From: Chionoecetes opilio
Lineage: Eukaryota > Arthropoda > Malacostraca > Decapoda > Majidae
Length of the DNA: 64,000 nucleotides
Direction: 5' to 3'
Assembly: GCA_016584305.1 (NCBI GenBank)
Contig: JACEEZ010024063.1
Coordinates: 202,501-266,500 of the forward strand
Shown: piece by piece, positions 44,718-54,698 of the stretch
How the letters are laid out: each line of letters begins with the position of its first letter
Position numbering within the stretch: position 1 is the first letter of the stretch
Notes under the pieces: generated by a model
What the model was told of the DNA's origin: nothing
What the model saw: only the letters and a program-made list of their open reading frames with translations
Databases searched by the model: none
Made by a program: the position numbers and the translations under genes

Positions 44718-45854
44718 AGCTAACCTGATGGTGCGCAATTGCCCGGCATCCACGGCTGGTTGGCAACGCCAACTCCTGCGAATTATTTTCTAAATGGGCA
44801 TTATTTATTATTATTTTTTAGTAAAAATGAATAATATATTTTGTGTTTCAAGAAGTTGATTATATCCACAGAGCAGAAAATATAAAGAATGTGCTTATAA
44901 TGGCCAGCAGAGAGAGCCCATCTTTCATGAGTACAAAAGAAACCATTGAATCCCCACTGTGGTCTAATAATGATTCAGTCAAGGCATTATCACTATGAAA
45001 ATTCATGCATCTGCGACTAGGACTTTAAAGAATATAGTCATATAAAATGAACACTCTAATATAGTTTGGTTATTCCAGACTAAATATCTAGCAAAGTCCT
45101 TTTTATGTTGAAGAGGGTTAGATTGCAAATAATCTAAGCCTTTTTGACATATATTTAGAATGTCTCTTAATTATTGTTTATACCTGCAGGGCACACCAAC
45201 CAACACGGAGCCTCGTTGAAAGAACGATTGGTCTTAAACGGCGCCTTCATGTATTGCATGGGGAAGTTCGTCTTTCTCCAGCAAGATATGCACTGTCATC
45301 ATGGCTTGTGCATACAACATCTCTAAGATGAGAACTGTTGCAATGCCACCAGCAGGTAATTTTTTTATTACTGTTCTTGTATTTATATTATCTTTATTTT
45401 ATTGTGCACGAGAAAATCTATGTATTTATTTTTAGTTAAGCAGTAATGGATTTATAGGAATTTTCATCCATCTGCTAATTTTCATTTCTCTTATGAACAG
45501 TTAAGTTATCTTATAACATAATATATTGTAGCCAATTTTTCCCTAAATAATTGATTCACAACTCATTGATGTATATACTCACGCAGTTTACTGTATACTA
45601 AGCACGTATTACACGACCACATTTCTTTTGACCTCCTAGTATACACACTGTATAACTTGTATGGTAATGAAAATATTCATCCGTAGACAATTTCCCTTAT
45701 TGTTTGCTCTTCATCAGAGGAAGATGATGATGGTGGTGGTGATCATGAAGACGACATCATCGAAGAAGACCGTGCAAACATTCCACCAGGACCTAGACGC
45801 AGGACGCCGGGTCTACAGCACAGGGATGAATTTGCCAGAGGGCATTTTTCATAA

Positions 45855-46580
45855 GGTAACTGCATGCAGTGTTTGAAAATATTATACTTGCAATGCAATA
45901 AAAATTAATATTGTATTAACTCAGTACTGATGATGATAACTAAAGAGGAATTAAAATTTAACTTCAGTATGCACACAAAACTATTGAAAGTAACATGATT
46001 ATGTGCAACATCACTTTTACTAAGGTGTTTATCGTAAAAAAAACAAAGACATGTAGCAAAATAATGATCAGTACTTAAGTATGTATGTATCAGTGATTAT
46101 AGTATCAGTATTTTTTTATATCAGTATCCACCTCTGTCAGTTGAATGGTTGTGTGCGTATAGTGGTGATGGGATTTGTTATGAAACATAGCCCACCACCA
46201 CTACACGCAACAGTAATCACTGCACGTCAAGAATAAGTACGTATTGTAGCCAGTATTAAAAAATATATATGTGTAGACGATGTTGTCTTGTCTTACGTGC
46301 TTAATTGAGTAATAAGCAACAGTTCATGTACTTTAATAATTTGCTTTATGAATACATTCAGTGCAGTACACAACTGATTCATCAATTTTTGTGCCTCGCA
46401 TCCTAACATATTTGAAGTCTATCTCAATCTTTTAAATAAAGACTGCGAAAAGGCAGGGTTTTTGTAATGTTTTTTCTGCCCTTCGTTAGTATCCTATGAT
46501 ATAGGATCAAATATGATTATCTTGATAATATTACACCCACCTATGTACTTCCACAGCTGCTGGTGGAGACAGCAGTTATG
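45855..46580. other. AT-rich intergenic stretch
   Basis: No open frame, splice-flanked exon or repeat end that I can support. Confidence 0.5.
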
Positions 46581-46584
46581 CACA

Positions 46585-46815
46585 CATACCCGGAGCCCGC
46601 CATGGATACTTGCAACGCGTTTTCGCAAGGTTTGCCAGGAATGTCTAGGCTGGCCCAGGCTGCACTGATGCTCGCGAAAACACATCCAGATTGGCCCCTT
46701 CCCATTCGTGGTTCCTATTGGATGGGGAATCGAGTGGGCGGTCCTACCATCCTTCAAGTTTAACACCCCCCCTTCCCCCCAGACACACCAAAGGGTTATT
46801 AATTTGACCAGCTCG
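46585..46815 (-). repeat. Inverted copy of the 26/37-kb dispersed repeat
   Basis: CACTGATGCTCGCGAAAACA and CACGAATGGGA (reverse) match 26,150-26,260. The poly-C at 46,766-46,790 corresponds to the G run at 37,556. Confidence 0.75.
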
Positions 46816-48280
46816 AAAGGCCTAGACAGTACCGGCCCGTTCCAGCCGTCTAGCTCTCCTCGCGAAAACAGCGCCTGGCCCGGCCTGGCTGGACTGTTAA
46901 TTAGCTATTATTATTTTGCTTATTGTTAAAGACACTTTCTTTTTGTTCAGTCATCCTCCTACCACATTTAGTTATTAATTGTATGTCAGCCTTTATTTGC
47001 CGAAAATTTTTACATAGGTATTTTTCTTCCCATTATATCTTTATGATATACAGTCATTGCAAAACTCTTTGGATCCCATCCTTGAATCCTTTATATCACA
47101 CACATTGCAAATATACAGCAAAGTAAATGGGCACTCACTTTAAAGTTTCATGTTCCCCTTGCTATATTATTACATATTGCTGTACTGTTTTATTTAAAAT
47201 GTCACCTGAAGACAATCATTTCTGAAAATCAGGTCGTTTCAGGCTGTTTAAAACAGTCCCATCTGGCAGGGAAAAAAGTTTGTAGAATCTCCAAATGTTA
47301 AGTTTTTGCTGGGAGCCTACATACCTGATCACATTGTTGCACGGGTATGCCTTTGTGAGGTACAGTTATTACTTGCCATATGTATAACACAGTTGATTGT
47401 GTAATATGTCTATTTTATTTGTGCTATTTTAATATATACTTTAAATCCATTTGATTTTGGAATTTCAATTTCATGCTTGAGTATAAAACTTGGCGAGGAA
47501 TTTATTAAATGAACCAATCGTTTAAATACAAAAACTTTATTTGGCAATCTTCTTAAAATACCATAATTATATGAGACGAATGTATCATGCAAGTAATGAG
47601 ATTGTATGAGGTATGGTTATAAGATATGATATGATTAGTATGATTAGTAATGTGATGAACTAGTAATGATGATTGGTATGATTAGTATGAACAGTGATGT
47701 GATGGGGGTGATTTTGTGTGCAGAGCACACTAAAAAATATTGGGGCACCACAGCTAAAAAGGATGGGTGAGTGATTTGATAGAGATGGATTTACAATAAT
47801 AGAATGGATGGGTATGAATGACTTGATAAAGATAGATATATGACAACAGAATAACTAATGTAAGTGTGATAGGACAAACCATAGTAAAAGGAGAGACTGT
47901 TGGATTGTGTGGATGAGCGGAAATATGAGAGTGAGAGGACTAGAAGACAAGGAGGTGCATGGTCGGGTGCTGATGGAGACACTTCCGCCATGTCCACCCT
48001 CTTGAGGGGGTTTCAAGGAACAGGCATCAGTGAAAAAAAGGCATGAAAGTGTGTCCCTTAAGCTTAACTTAGTACCCCTACATCACAACTAGGTAAATAT
48101 AATAAATAAATAAACACATGTATGGCAGAAACATCATTTTGCATCAATGTTATAATTATTCCTAGCATAGACATTTGAGAAATACTCATAATAATTTCAT
48201 TATTATTTACCTAGAATTAATAATATCACGCTAATTCGCATTTTTTTTCCAAATAAATTATATCCTAAAAAAACGGCCCG
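46816..48280. other. Intergenic stretch without recognised gene
   Basis: Short ATGATTAGTATGATTAGTA-like repeats at 47,620-47,700 and an (AATA)n tail at 48,100-48,112 hint at a retroposon end. The rest is unassigned. Confidence 0.45.
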
Positions 48281-48286
48281 TGTTGC

Positions 48287-49510
48287 ATGGTGGGACTGTG
48301 CGCGGCGGTGCAGGTGGCAGGGCGCGCACAGGTGAGTGTCTACAAAGTGGCCGATAACTATTGCTGTAGCCATGTAGGATAGGCCTAGTGAGGGTAGAGA
48401 GTGAGCCTATATGACCTGGTGGGCGTGATGTTATAATAGACGGGGGCGTGGAATGTGAAGGTGTGAGGCGTTAAAACAGGAATTTAATGATGTGCCTGAG
48501 TCGCCGATCGGTGACGAGGGCAGCGTAGGTCGCCCGATAATTCAACACTACCACTCACTACATGTCTTCAGTGGCACATAAAAGTCTGTAGTGATGCTGA
48601 AATTCGTAATATATTGTGCCTGGCGACATTAGTGTAGTTACGAGTGACTGGCGACTATAGTGTTATCTACGGTAGGGCAGGTTATGTTTATAAGTAACAG
48701 GAACTAACACGTATAGAAGTCTGACGGCCTCTTTTAGCCAGTCTAATAACACTGTGCCCTCTTTAGACTGTTTGTAGCTTCCTTATTTTCTTACAGTCGT
48801 AGTTCTACCTGACGTAAAAGAAAACGAGTCTTGGAAAAGGGCAAACTAATGTATAATATGTATTTTTTTTACCCATTTATTGTGATGGTGAATGTGTCTA
48901 CTGTTTAGAATCCTGCATTAATGAAGTGTGTGTCTTTGTTTCAGAGTGTAGCCGCCGAAGCTGCGTGAGCTGTGAGCTGTTGTGTTAGCGCGGGCACGTC
49001 GTCTTCACAGGGCGGCGCACCACTGGCCCTCACTCCTCCGGGCCAGGGGTGCGCCGCCCCCGGGCCACCTGCGGGGGTCCAGTGGCTCCGGCAAAGGGGT
49101 GTTGGGGGGACTCTCGGACGGAAGGTTATTCTCCTCAAGAATGCCCGAAACCCCACTTTCCTCACCGCCACCACTCTGCTCGGGGACACTGGACTCCTGC
49201 TATATCAATATTTTGTTACAGCCAGCTAACGTGCTTGAGGCAATCCGTAGCTCGCACTGAAGCGCCTGCCTCGCCGTCTCTTCAGTGTGGTGAGTATTGT
49301 CCTCCAGGTGTGAAATGTAGGCATGTATTCTGCAAAGTTTGTCAAACATCTGTTTCTCTAAGGCCAGCAGTGCTTGAATCATGTCTTCAATGTAAATTTG
49401 CAGGGCTCAAAGTTACATTTAGTCCTTTCAGAGATGGAGAAAGGGTTTTTGAGAAGTTTTTTTTGAAGTTACATCCATGTTTTAAAAGTGAGCGTGGTGC
49501 CAGGGCGTGA
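48287..49510 (+). CDS. Candidate gene with RING-like last exon
   Basis: A possible first exon (48,287-48,331) reads MVGLCAAVQVAGRAQ before GTGAGT, in a GC-rich setting typical of a promoter. The firm part is 49,286-49,510 after CTCTTCAG: 75 codons with CRHVFCKVC, then 14 residues and CLQC. That is the second half of a RING finger (C-x-H-x2-C-x2-C-x14-C-x2-C). It is followed by GLKVTFSPFRDGERVFEKFF and a stop. The layout recalls the short N-terminal RING of ZIP3/RNF212-type SUMO or ubiquitin ligases, but the first Cys pair (CGEYC) has C-x3-C spacing. The intervening 48,940-49,285 has an acceptor but no consistent frame, and may be 5' UTR. Could be a decayed copy. Confidence 0.45.
48505..48800. 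repeat. Repeat shared with 2.2-2.35 kb plus LINE stub
   Basis: CTTCAGTGGCACATAAAAGT and the TCGCC/TACGGTAG region are the inverse of 2,225-2,340. From 48,690 a CR1-like LINE tail (GTAGCTTCCTTATTTTCTTA) follows. Confidence 0.7.
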
Positions 49511-49645
49511 AGCTTGTGTGGAGGGGTCAATGGGGCACCCTGAATACCAATCTTTGACTGAGGAGTTTCAGAAATGTTAAATGATGGGGACTCATGCATC
49601 TGCCGGAATAGTTTTGCCCAGCCACTAATTTCTTATGCATATTAA

Positions 49646-49850
49646 CCCCTTGAGACCCATAACGTAATTTCCATTATAATTTGGCTACCTTTAGACGAAT
49701 ATTAATGAATATAAACAATATTTTATAGATATAACCTGTTTAGTATCCTTGTCGACTAAATAATTTGGTATATTCAGTTACTTTTCGTAATATAATGGCT
49801 CGACAACAGAAATGTTTTTATAGCAAAGGAAAGATCTGGGTGTGAAGGGG
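49646..49850. mobile_element. TTAA MITE (piggyBac-like), copy 1
   Basis: It starts CCCCTTGAGACCCATAACGT after TTAA and ends GGGTGTGAAGGGG. It is in inverse orientation to the copy at 50,829-51,033. The right flank TTTA shows decay of the target duplication. Confidence 0.8.
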
Positions 49851-50160
49851 TTTATTGACGAACAGAGTCAAATATGAAGAAAGAGGCCTTTGTTTCAGCT
49901 CAGGGAGAGGATCAACAAGTGAGAGTCTTGGGGGACTAGCAAAGAATGACACAACTGTCTTATGGATTGCACTATTATCCGTTATAACAGCTATTACTTT
50001 TCACCCTATCTCTCTAAAGTCTAAACCAATGATGACCTGTTTTATAATGTCAAAGTTTCAGCATCAATACACTTTATAGGCGTCATATGCACAACATGCT
50101 TGAGTTTTGTGCAGACACTGGCTACTCAGCATGAAAGCAGAAGCTCTTGTTGTAGCCTTT

Positions 50161-51093
50161 AAACTGTTGCATGCCAAGCCAGCAACATTCCCACCTTTAT
50201 AATCAAACAGTGGCTTAATTAAACTGTTGCATGCCAAGCCAGCAACATTCCCACCTTTATAATCAAACAGTGGCTTAATTAAACTGTTGCATGCCAAGCC
50301 AGCAACATTCCCACCTTTATAATCAAACAGTGGCTTAATTAAACTGTTGCATGCCAAGCCAGCAACATTCCCACCTTTATAATCAAACAATGGCTTAATT
50401 AAACTGTTGCATGCCAAGCCAGCAACATTCCCACCTTTATAATCAAACAATGGCTTAATTAAACTGTTGCATGCCAAGCCAGCAACATTCCCACCTTTAT
50501 AATCAAACAGTGGCTTAATTAAACTGTTGCATGCCAAGCCAGCAATATTCCCACCTTTATAATCAAACAATGGCTTAATTAAACTGTTGCATGCCAAGCC
50601 AGCAATATTCCCACCTTTATAATCAAACAATGGCTTAATTAAACTGTTGCATGCCAAGCCAGCAATATTCCCACCTTTATAATCAAACAGTGGCTTAATT
50701 ATAAACTGTTGCATGCCAAGCCAGCAACATTCCCACCTTTATAATCAATTAAACAGTGGCTTAATTAAACTGTTGCATGCCAAGCCAGCAACATTCCCAC
50801 CTTTATAATCAAACGATGGCTTAATTAACCCCTTCACGCCCAGATCTTTCCTTTACTCTAAAAAATTGTATGATGTCGAGCCATAAAATTTAGAAAAGTC
50901 ACTTAATATCCCAAATTAGTTAGTCGACAAGGATACTAAACAGGTCATATCTATAAAATATTGCTTATATTCACTAAAAATTATCTAATGGCACCCACAT
51001 TACAATGGAAATTACGTTCTGGGTCTCAAGGGGTAAACTGTTGCATGCCAAGCCAGCAACATTCCCACCTTTATAATCAAATAGTGGCTTAAT
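50161..51093. repeat. 60-bp satellite array, 12 copies
   Basis: Twelve copies of a 60-bp unit beginning AAACTGTTGCATGCCAAGCC. Nine of them (50,161-50,700) are contiguous and exactly 60 bp long, differing at only two positions (ACATTCC/ATATTCC, ACAGTGG/ACAATGG). The tenth has small insertions and the twelfth is separated from the eleventh by a MITE. The minus strand stays open for 216 codons because 60 is divisible by 3; the 20-residue repeat contains KPLFDYKGGNVAGLACNS. I regard it as non-coding satellite DNA. Confidence 0.95.
50829..51033. mobile_element. TTAA MITE copy 2, inserted in the satellite
   Basis: It starts CCCCTTCACGCCCAGATCTT after TTAA (50,825-50,828) and ends GGGTCTCAAGGGG before TAA. 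The TTAATTAAA of the 60-bp unit was the target. Confidence 0.85.
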
Positions 51094-51585
51094 GAAGGGC
51101 CAATCTCATCAACCACTAAAGTCAACCTCGTGTCTTTGTGGGATCACCTGAATTTTTATGTCTATACATCAGAAAATTACTGTCCTGCTGTTTAACTACA
51201 GGATTTATTCACGTTGATAAAAGTTAGTCTTCTTATGGTAGAAAAGCTGGGTTAGGTAAGATTTTGACCCTCTCTTAACAGTGTGTAGCCTCTTTAGCAG
51301 CCTTTATACAGCAGTGAGGAACATATCATCTCTGCTGAATAATCTAAACTAAATAATCTATAATAAAATATAATCATTAATAATCTCAAATAAAAAAAAA
51401 ATAAAAAAAAAAAAAAAAAAATCCTTGTTATCAAGTGTAGATGCTCACACACAAACTGAAGGGTGTGCAAAGCCTGTGCATATGCTCAAAATATTTGTCT
51501 TTTAGTAGTATTAAATAGGAAATGACCAAGTGCCACACAGCCATCACCTCACTGGGATGTTTGGTTGTTTGCTGTTCAAACTCAA
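51094..51585. other. AT-rich stretch with poly-A
   Basis: A-run at 51,391-51,420; otherwise nothing recognised. Confidence 0.5.
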
Positions 51586-51587
51586 GC

Positions 51588-51990
51588 TTTCATATGCAGT
51601 CAAACAGATGTTCTAAGACAATGGTGTCACTCCCACGTGTAGGAATCTTGTTGTGATCTGTAACACATGTATTTTTAAGCAAGTCCTTCATCCATTCCAA
51701 GACATTCCTATCCATTTCTCCTTCATACTCAAATGACCACAACCACCTCTTGTAGGAAACTTTGTCAAACACTTTATACAAAACCAATCAAGCTCCGTCC
51801 AGCCATCCCTCTCTCCCTTGTATGTCCCCCGTGAGTCACATTCTATTAAGGAGAGGCATTGCAGAGTCAAGACACAGCAACTCCCACCTGTGAATCTGAA
51901 TGGTCTGTCTAACATGAACTCCAGATACTAATTCCATCTGTGTCTTAACTATTGTCTCACATAACTACCCTACCACACTGGTTAGAGAGA
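51588..51990 (-). pseudogene. Decayed LINE reverse-transcriptase fragment
   Basis: Minus-strand frames include FDKVSYKRWLWSFEYEG and VLEWMKDLLKNTCV, matching the F-DKV-P-H-LL ... L-WI--FL block that follows the first RT aspartate in CR1/Jockey-type LINEs. Stops and a frame change split it. Only about 130 codons remain. Confidence 0.6.
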
Positions 51991-52386
51991 CTGATCTGTA
52001 ATTGAGTGGCTCCTTGTCCCCCCCCCCTTGTATGTATTGGGCAATTTATTAAGTGTGACAATCATTTCAATTTTCAGGTAAGTTTTGCAAGCCGTCGCGG
52101 GACTGCCAGACATCGCAGGAGCTCCAGCAACGTACAAGAATGCAGCATGTAAAGTACCCCTAGCAGTGTTTTCCTTAGGTTAGGGTGTTAGGATGTTAGG
52201 GTGTTAGGATGTTCGCCCCCTTACCACTCAGGAACCCAGGAACTAATGCCCTTGGCTGAAGTCTTTTGCAGCTCCTCCTTCCTCCAGTACTACCTCCTGA
52301 CAAGAAATGTTTGGCTCCAGTAATGACTTCACTGCACATATCTCCTGCCAGCAAAGATACAGTGTGAGTAAGATCAGTGTTTATAA

Positions 52387-52902
52387 CAGGGGCGTATTTA
52401 GGATCTTGAAACATTAGGGCATAGCCCAGCCAAGAGATCTTTACATTTTTACAGGATAATGTTCAATTTATTTATGAGTATAATGAATGTAAGAATAAAA
52501 AAAAGTGCACTTTTGTTAACTCTGTCTTATCCATCTGATATTCTCTTCTTCACCTCTCCAAAAGGTCTTTTGGTGTCTCCTCTGTCATGCACTCCTCATC
52601 TCCTCTGTCATGCACTCCTCATCTCCTCTGTCATGCACTCCTCATCTCTGTTCTCTCCACCTCTCTCATGTCCTGCTCATAAAAAGGATGCCATCAGCAT
52701 ACGCTAAGTAACATCTAACCAAATATCTTGTTTTTTTGCTATAATTTTATGTTGGCCCCAGTGAGAGCTTATCTTATTTTTGTGATTAAAGAAATATAAT
52801 AATACAAAAAAAAAAGAAAAAAAGTAACTATTTGAGATCCGGGGCTATTCATAAAACATTCGGGGCTGCAGCCCCCAATGCCCAGGCCTAACTACGCCCC
52901 TG
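52387..52902. mobile_element. hAT-like TIR element
   Basis: The ends CAGGGGCGTA and TACGCCCCTG (reading ACTACGCCCCTG) are inverted. A CAGCCCCCAATGCCC subterminal block is typical of such elements. No matching 8-bp duplication was found. It contains a 23-bp repeat array. Confidence 0.6.
52574..52645. repeat. 23-bp minisatellite, three copies
   Basis: TCCTCTGTCATGCACTCCTC plus ATC, repeated three times. Confidence 0.88.
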
Positions 52903-53005
52903 AGGGCAAGTATACAAACGAAATTTGGCCATATAACAAACCCAGGCGCTTGTGGTGATTTTGTTTGTGGTGAGCGGCGGCATCTCACCCGGGTAGTGAC
53001 TAGCG

Positions 53006-53044
53006 ATGCCAGACACCACCACGCACGGCTCCGGCAGACTGAAG
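53006..53044 (+). CDS. Possible first coding exon, gene unknown
   Basis: ATG in AGCGATGCC begins 13 codons, MPDTTTHGSGRLK, ending exactly at GAAG|GTATGT, a good donor. The surrounding 52,960-53,050 is GC-rich relative to its neighbours. No downstream exon in phase was recognised, so this may be chance. Confidence 0.3.
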
Positions 53045-53407
53045 GTATGTAGCCTATGTGTCGTGCACTTTTCCTTGATTAAAACCCGAGCCCTTGTCCA
53101 CCCAGCAGTGAATGGGTACCGGGTGTTAGCCGGGGGTTTGTGACTCGCCTCCCGGGGTGGTGGCTTCGGCCAACACTAGGAGAAAGAGGTCACAAGAGGA
53201 AGAAGAAGACGGCCTATTACTCGGAAGGAATAATGAATAGCTAGAATACAAGGAAGTACTAGCCACCGGTGTGTTTCCCGCGTGTATGTGGAGGTAGAAA
53301 CAAGTGTTGAAGCGACGGAGGTGACACGGGGGATGAAGGAATGATGGAATAAGCTAGAGAATAGAAATAAGTACAACGACCTTGAAAATGCAGGCCGCGG
53401 CTGGCTT

Positions 53408-53725
53408 GTGATTGGCTGACACGTTTGAGACACAATCTGATTGGCTGGCACGTTTGTTTTTACACAATTGTGATTCGCTGGCGAGGCTGTGACGTCATTG
53501 TAGTCGCTCAGCCAATCAGCTTTGAACAACCGTGTACCGCCACTGCCATGTCTCGTATGTGAATACCCACTAACGCCGGGGTGTAGAAATAGAGGGATAT
53601 TGTTAAGCTAACCACCGTGGCCTTTAACTCTCTCTGAATGTCTGCCCAGGCTCACACATTCGGAGCTCCCAAATCTTTCTCCAGAATGCGGGAGTGACGG
53701 AGTGACGTCACTGTGACGTCACTGA
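53408..53725. promoter_or_regulatory. CCAAT/CRE-rich promoter-like cluster
   Basis: Inverted CCAAT boxes in GATTGGCTGA (from 53,410) and GATTGGCTGG (from 53,439), a direct CCAAT at 53,512-53,516, and CREs TGACGTCA at 53,490-53,497, 53,703-53,710 and 53,714-53,721. The composition mirrors the PNRC-like promoter. The served transcript is not identified. Confidence 0.5.
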
Positions 53726-53809
53726 TGAAGACACGCACGTAGACACGGACAGCAAAAACGTGTAGTGTGAATCCCGCCTCACTGTCCGACGTCTTATGTC
53801 ACTGCCAGA

Positions 53810-53993
53810 CAGAGTTGCCAGGTCCTGCCAATTGTTGTATTTCTTGCCAGAAATTACTCAACAAATTTTGGAATTTGCCAGAAATATTCGTCAATTTAAT
53901 TTAATTTTCTTATGATGAAAAATTGAAAATGTCAAAAAAGTAAAGTGTGAATGCCAAAAGTATATTTTGTGGTTTGTGCACCTGGCAACTCTG
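53810..53993. mobile_element. 184-bp hAT MITE with perfect TSD
   Basis: CAGAGTTGCCAGGT and its partial inverse CACCTGGCAACTCTG are flanked by CTGCCAGA on both sides (53,802-53,809 and 53,994-54,001). Confidence 0.93.
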
Positions 53994-54529
53994 CTGCCAG
54001 ATGTGCTCGATGTAACGACTAACGAGCTCTGGTAGAAGGGGGGTAAGGGTAACGTATAAGGGAGGAAATATATTTACAAAATTTAATATATGTGAACAAC
54101 TGAACATTTAGGTCAAATATTTCTGCTTTCATTGCTTCGTTGGCATGGAGAAACAAACAGGAAAATAATAATTTTTGTGGTTACGTTTTCCAAACGAACT
54201 AGCTAAAACTGTGGTGTAGGTGTACGAAGGGTGCGGGGATTGCATAGGCCTACACATATATGAAGTACACGGAGGTTAACAGAGCTGCAAACATGCGTGC
54301 GTGCAAACGGAGATTATCACTGCGAGAATGGCCACGTCATACATGTTCTCTCGACTCGCACGCACTCTATCAGCGCTCGCAGGGCTCAGCTCATGCATCA
54401 TCACCGTAGAGCTAGTCAGGCAGTATCTATAGACAGTACAACGCTGTATGGCGCGCCGTGAATCGAAACAGCCATGATTTTTTTCCGTGTATGATAAAAA
54501 ATTCAGACCTCCACGCCGCGATGCGCTTT

Positions 54530-54693
54530 TTAATCCTGGTCTCGAGCCAAACTCGAGCCAAACAAAAAAAAAGATACCAGAAGCTTCGAGACCAAGATCA
54601 AGACCAAGACCATATCAAACGAGACCAAGACCAAGACCAAGACCACATCAAACTGGTCTCGAGACCAAGACAGTCTCGAGACCTACAACACTG
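54530..54693. mobile_element. Repeat of GACCAAGA with inverted GGTCTCGAGAC ends
   Basis: TCCTGGTCTCGAGCC at the left and GTCTCGAGACCTACAACACTG at the right enclose about ten GACCAA(G)A units. It ends right where the LINE frame begins, so it was probably inserted in or truncated the LINE 5' part. Confidence 0.6.
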
Positions 54694-54698
54694 GTGTA

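Larger units (their letters stand above)
42336..45854 (+). pseudogene. PIF/Harbinger-type transposase, three dispersed exons
   Basis: Exon a (42,336-42,380, CACCTAG acceptor, GTGAGT donor) ends ...PPLEEYQVNYN in phase 2. Exon b (45,190-45,355, CCTGCAG acceptor) completes Arg and continues AHQPTRSLVERTIGLKRRLH, then LHGEVRLSPARYAL. This matches the YN-x-AH-x-x-TR-x-x-VER-x-x-G end of Harbinger (DDE_4) transposases with the catalytic Glu. A frame slip inside exon b precedes IMACAYNISKMR. Exon c (45,718-45,854) gives EEDRANIPPG and RRTPGLQHRDEFARGHFS before TAA. The first intron is filled by an inverted-repeat element and a MITE. Upstream catalytic exons are missing. A tiny ATG exon at 42,140-42,165 is phase-compatible but may be chance. 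Decayed transposase rather than a domesticated gene. Confidence 0.7.

Noticed and set aside
50064..50714. 216-codon minus-strand ORF with 20-residue repeats as a real repeat protein
   Set aside because: The 60-bp unit is almost invariant at all codon positions, has no start or splice context and continues as variants with frame changes; satellite DNA explains it.
50161..50760. CRISPR-like array
   Set aside because: Units are contiguous with no unique spacers, and the DNA is eukaryotic.
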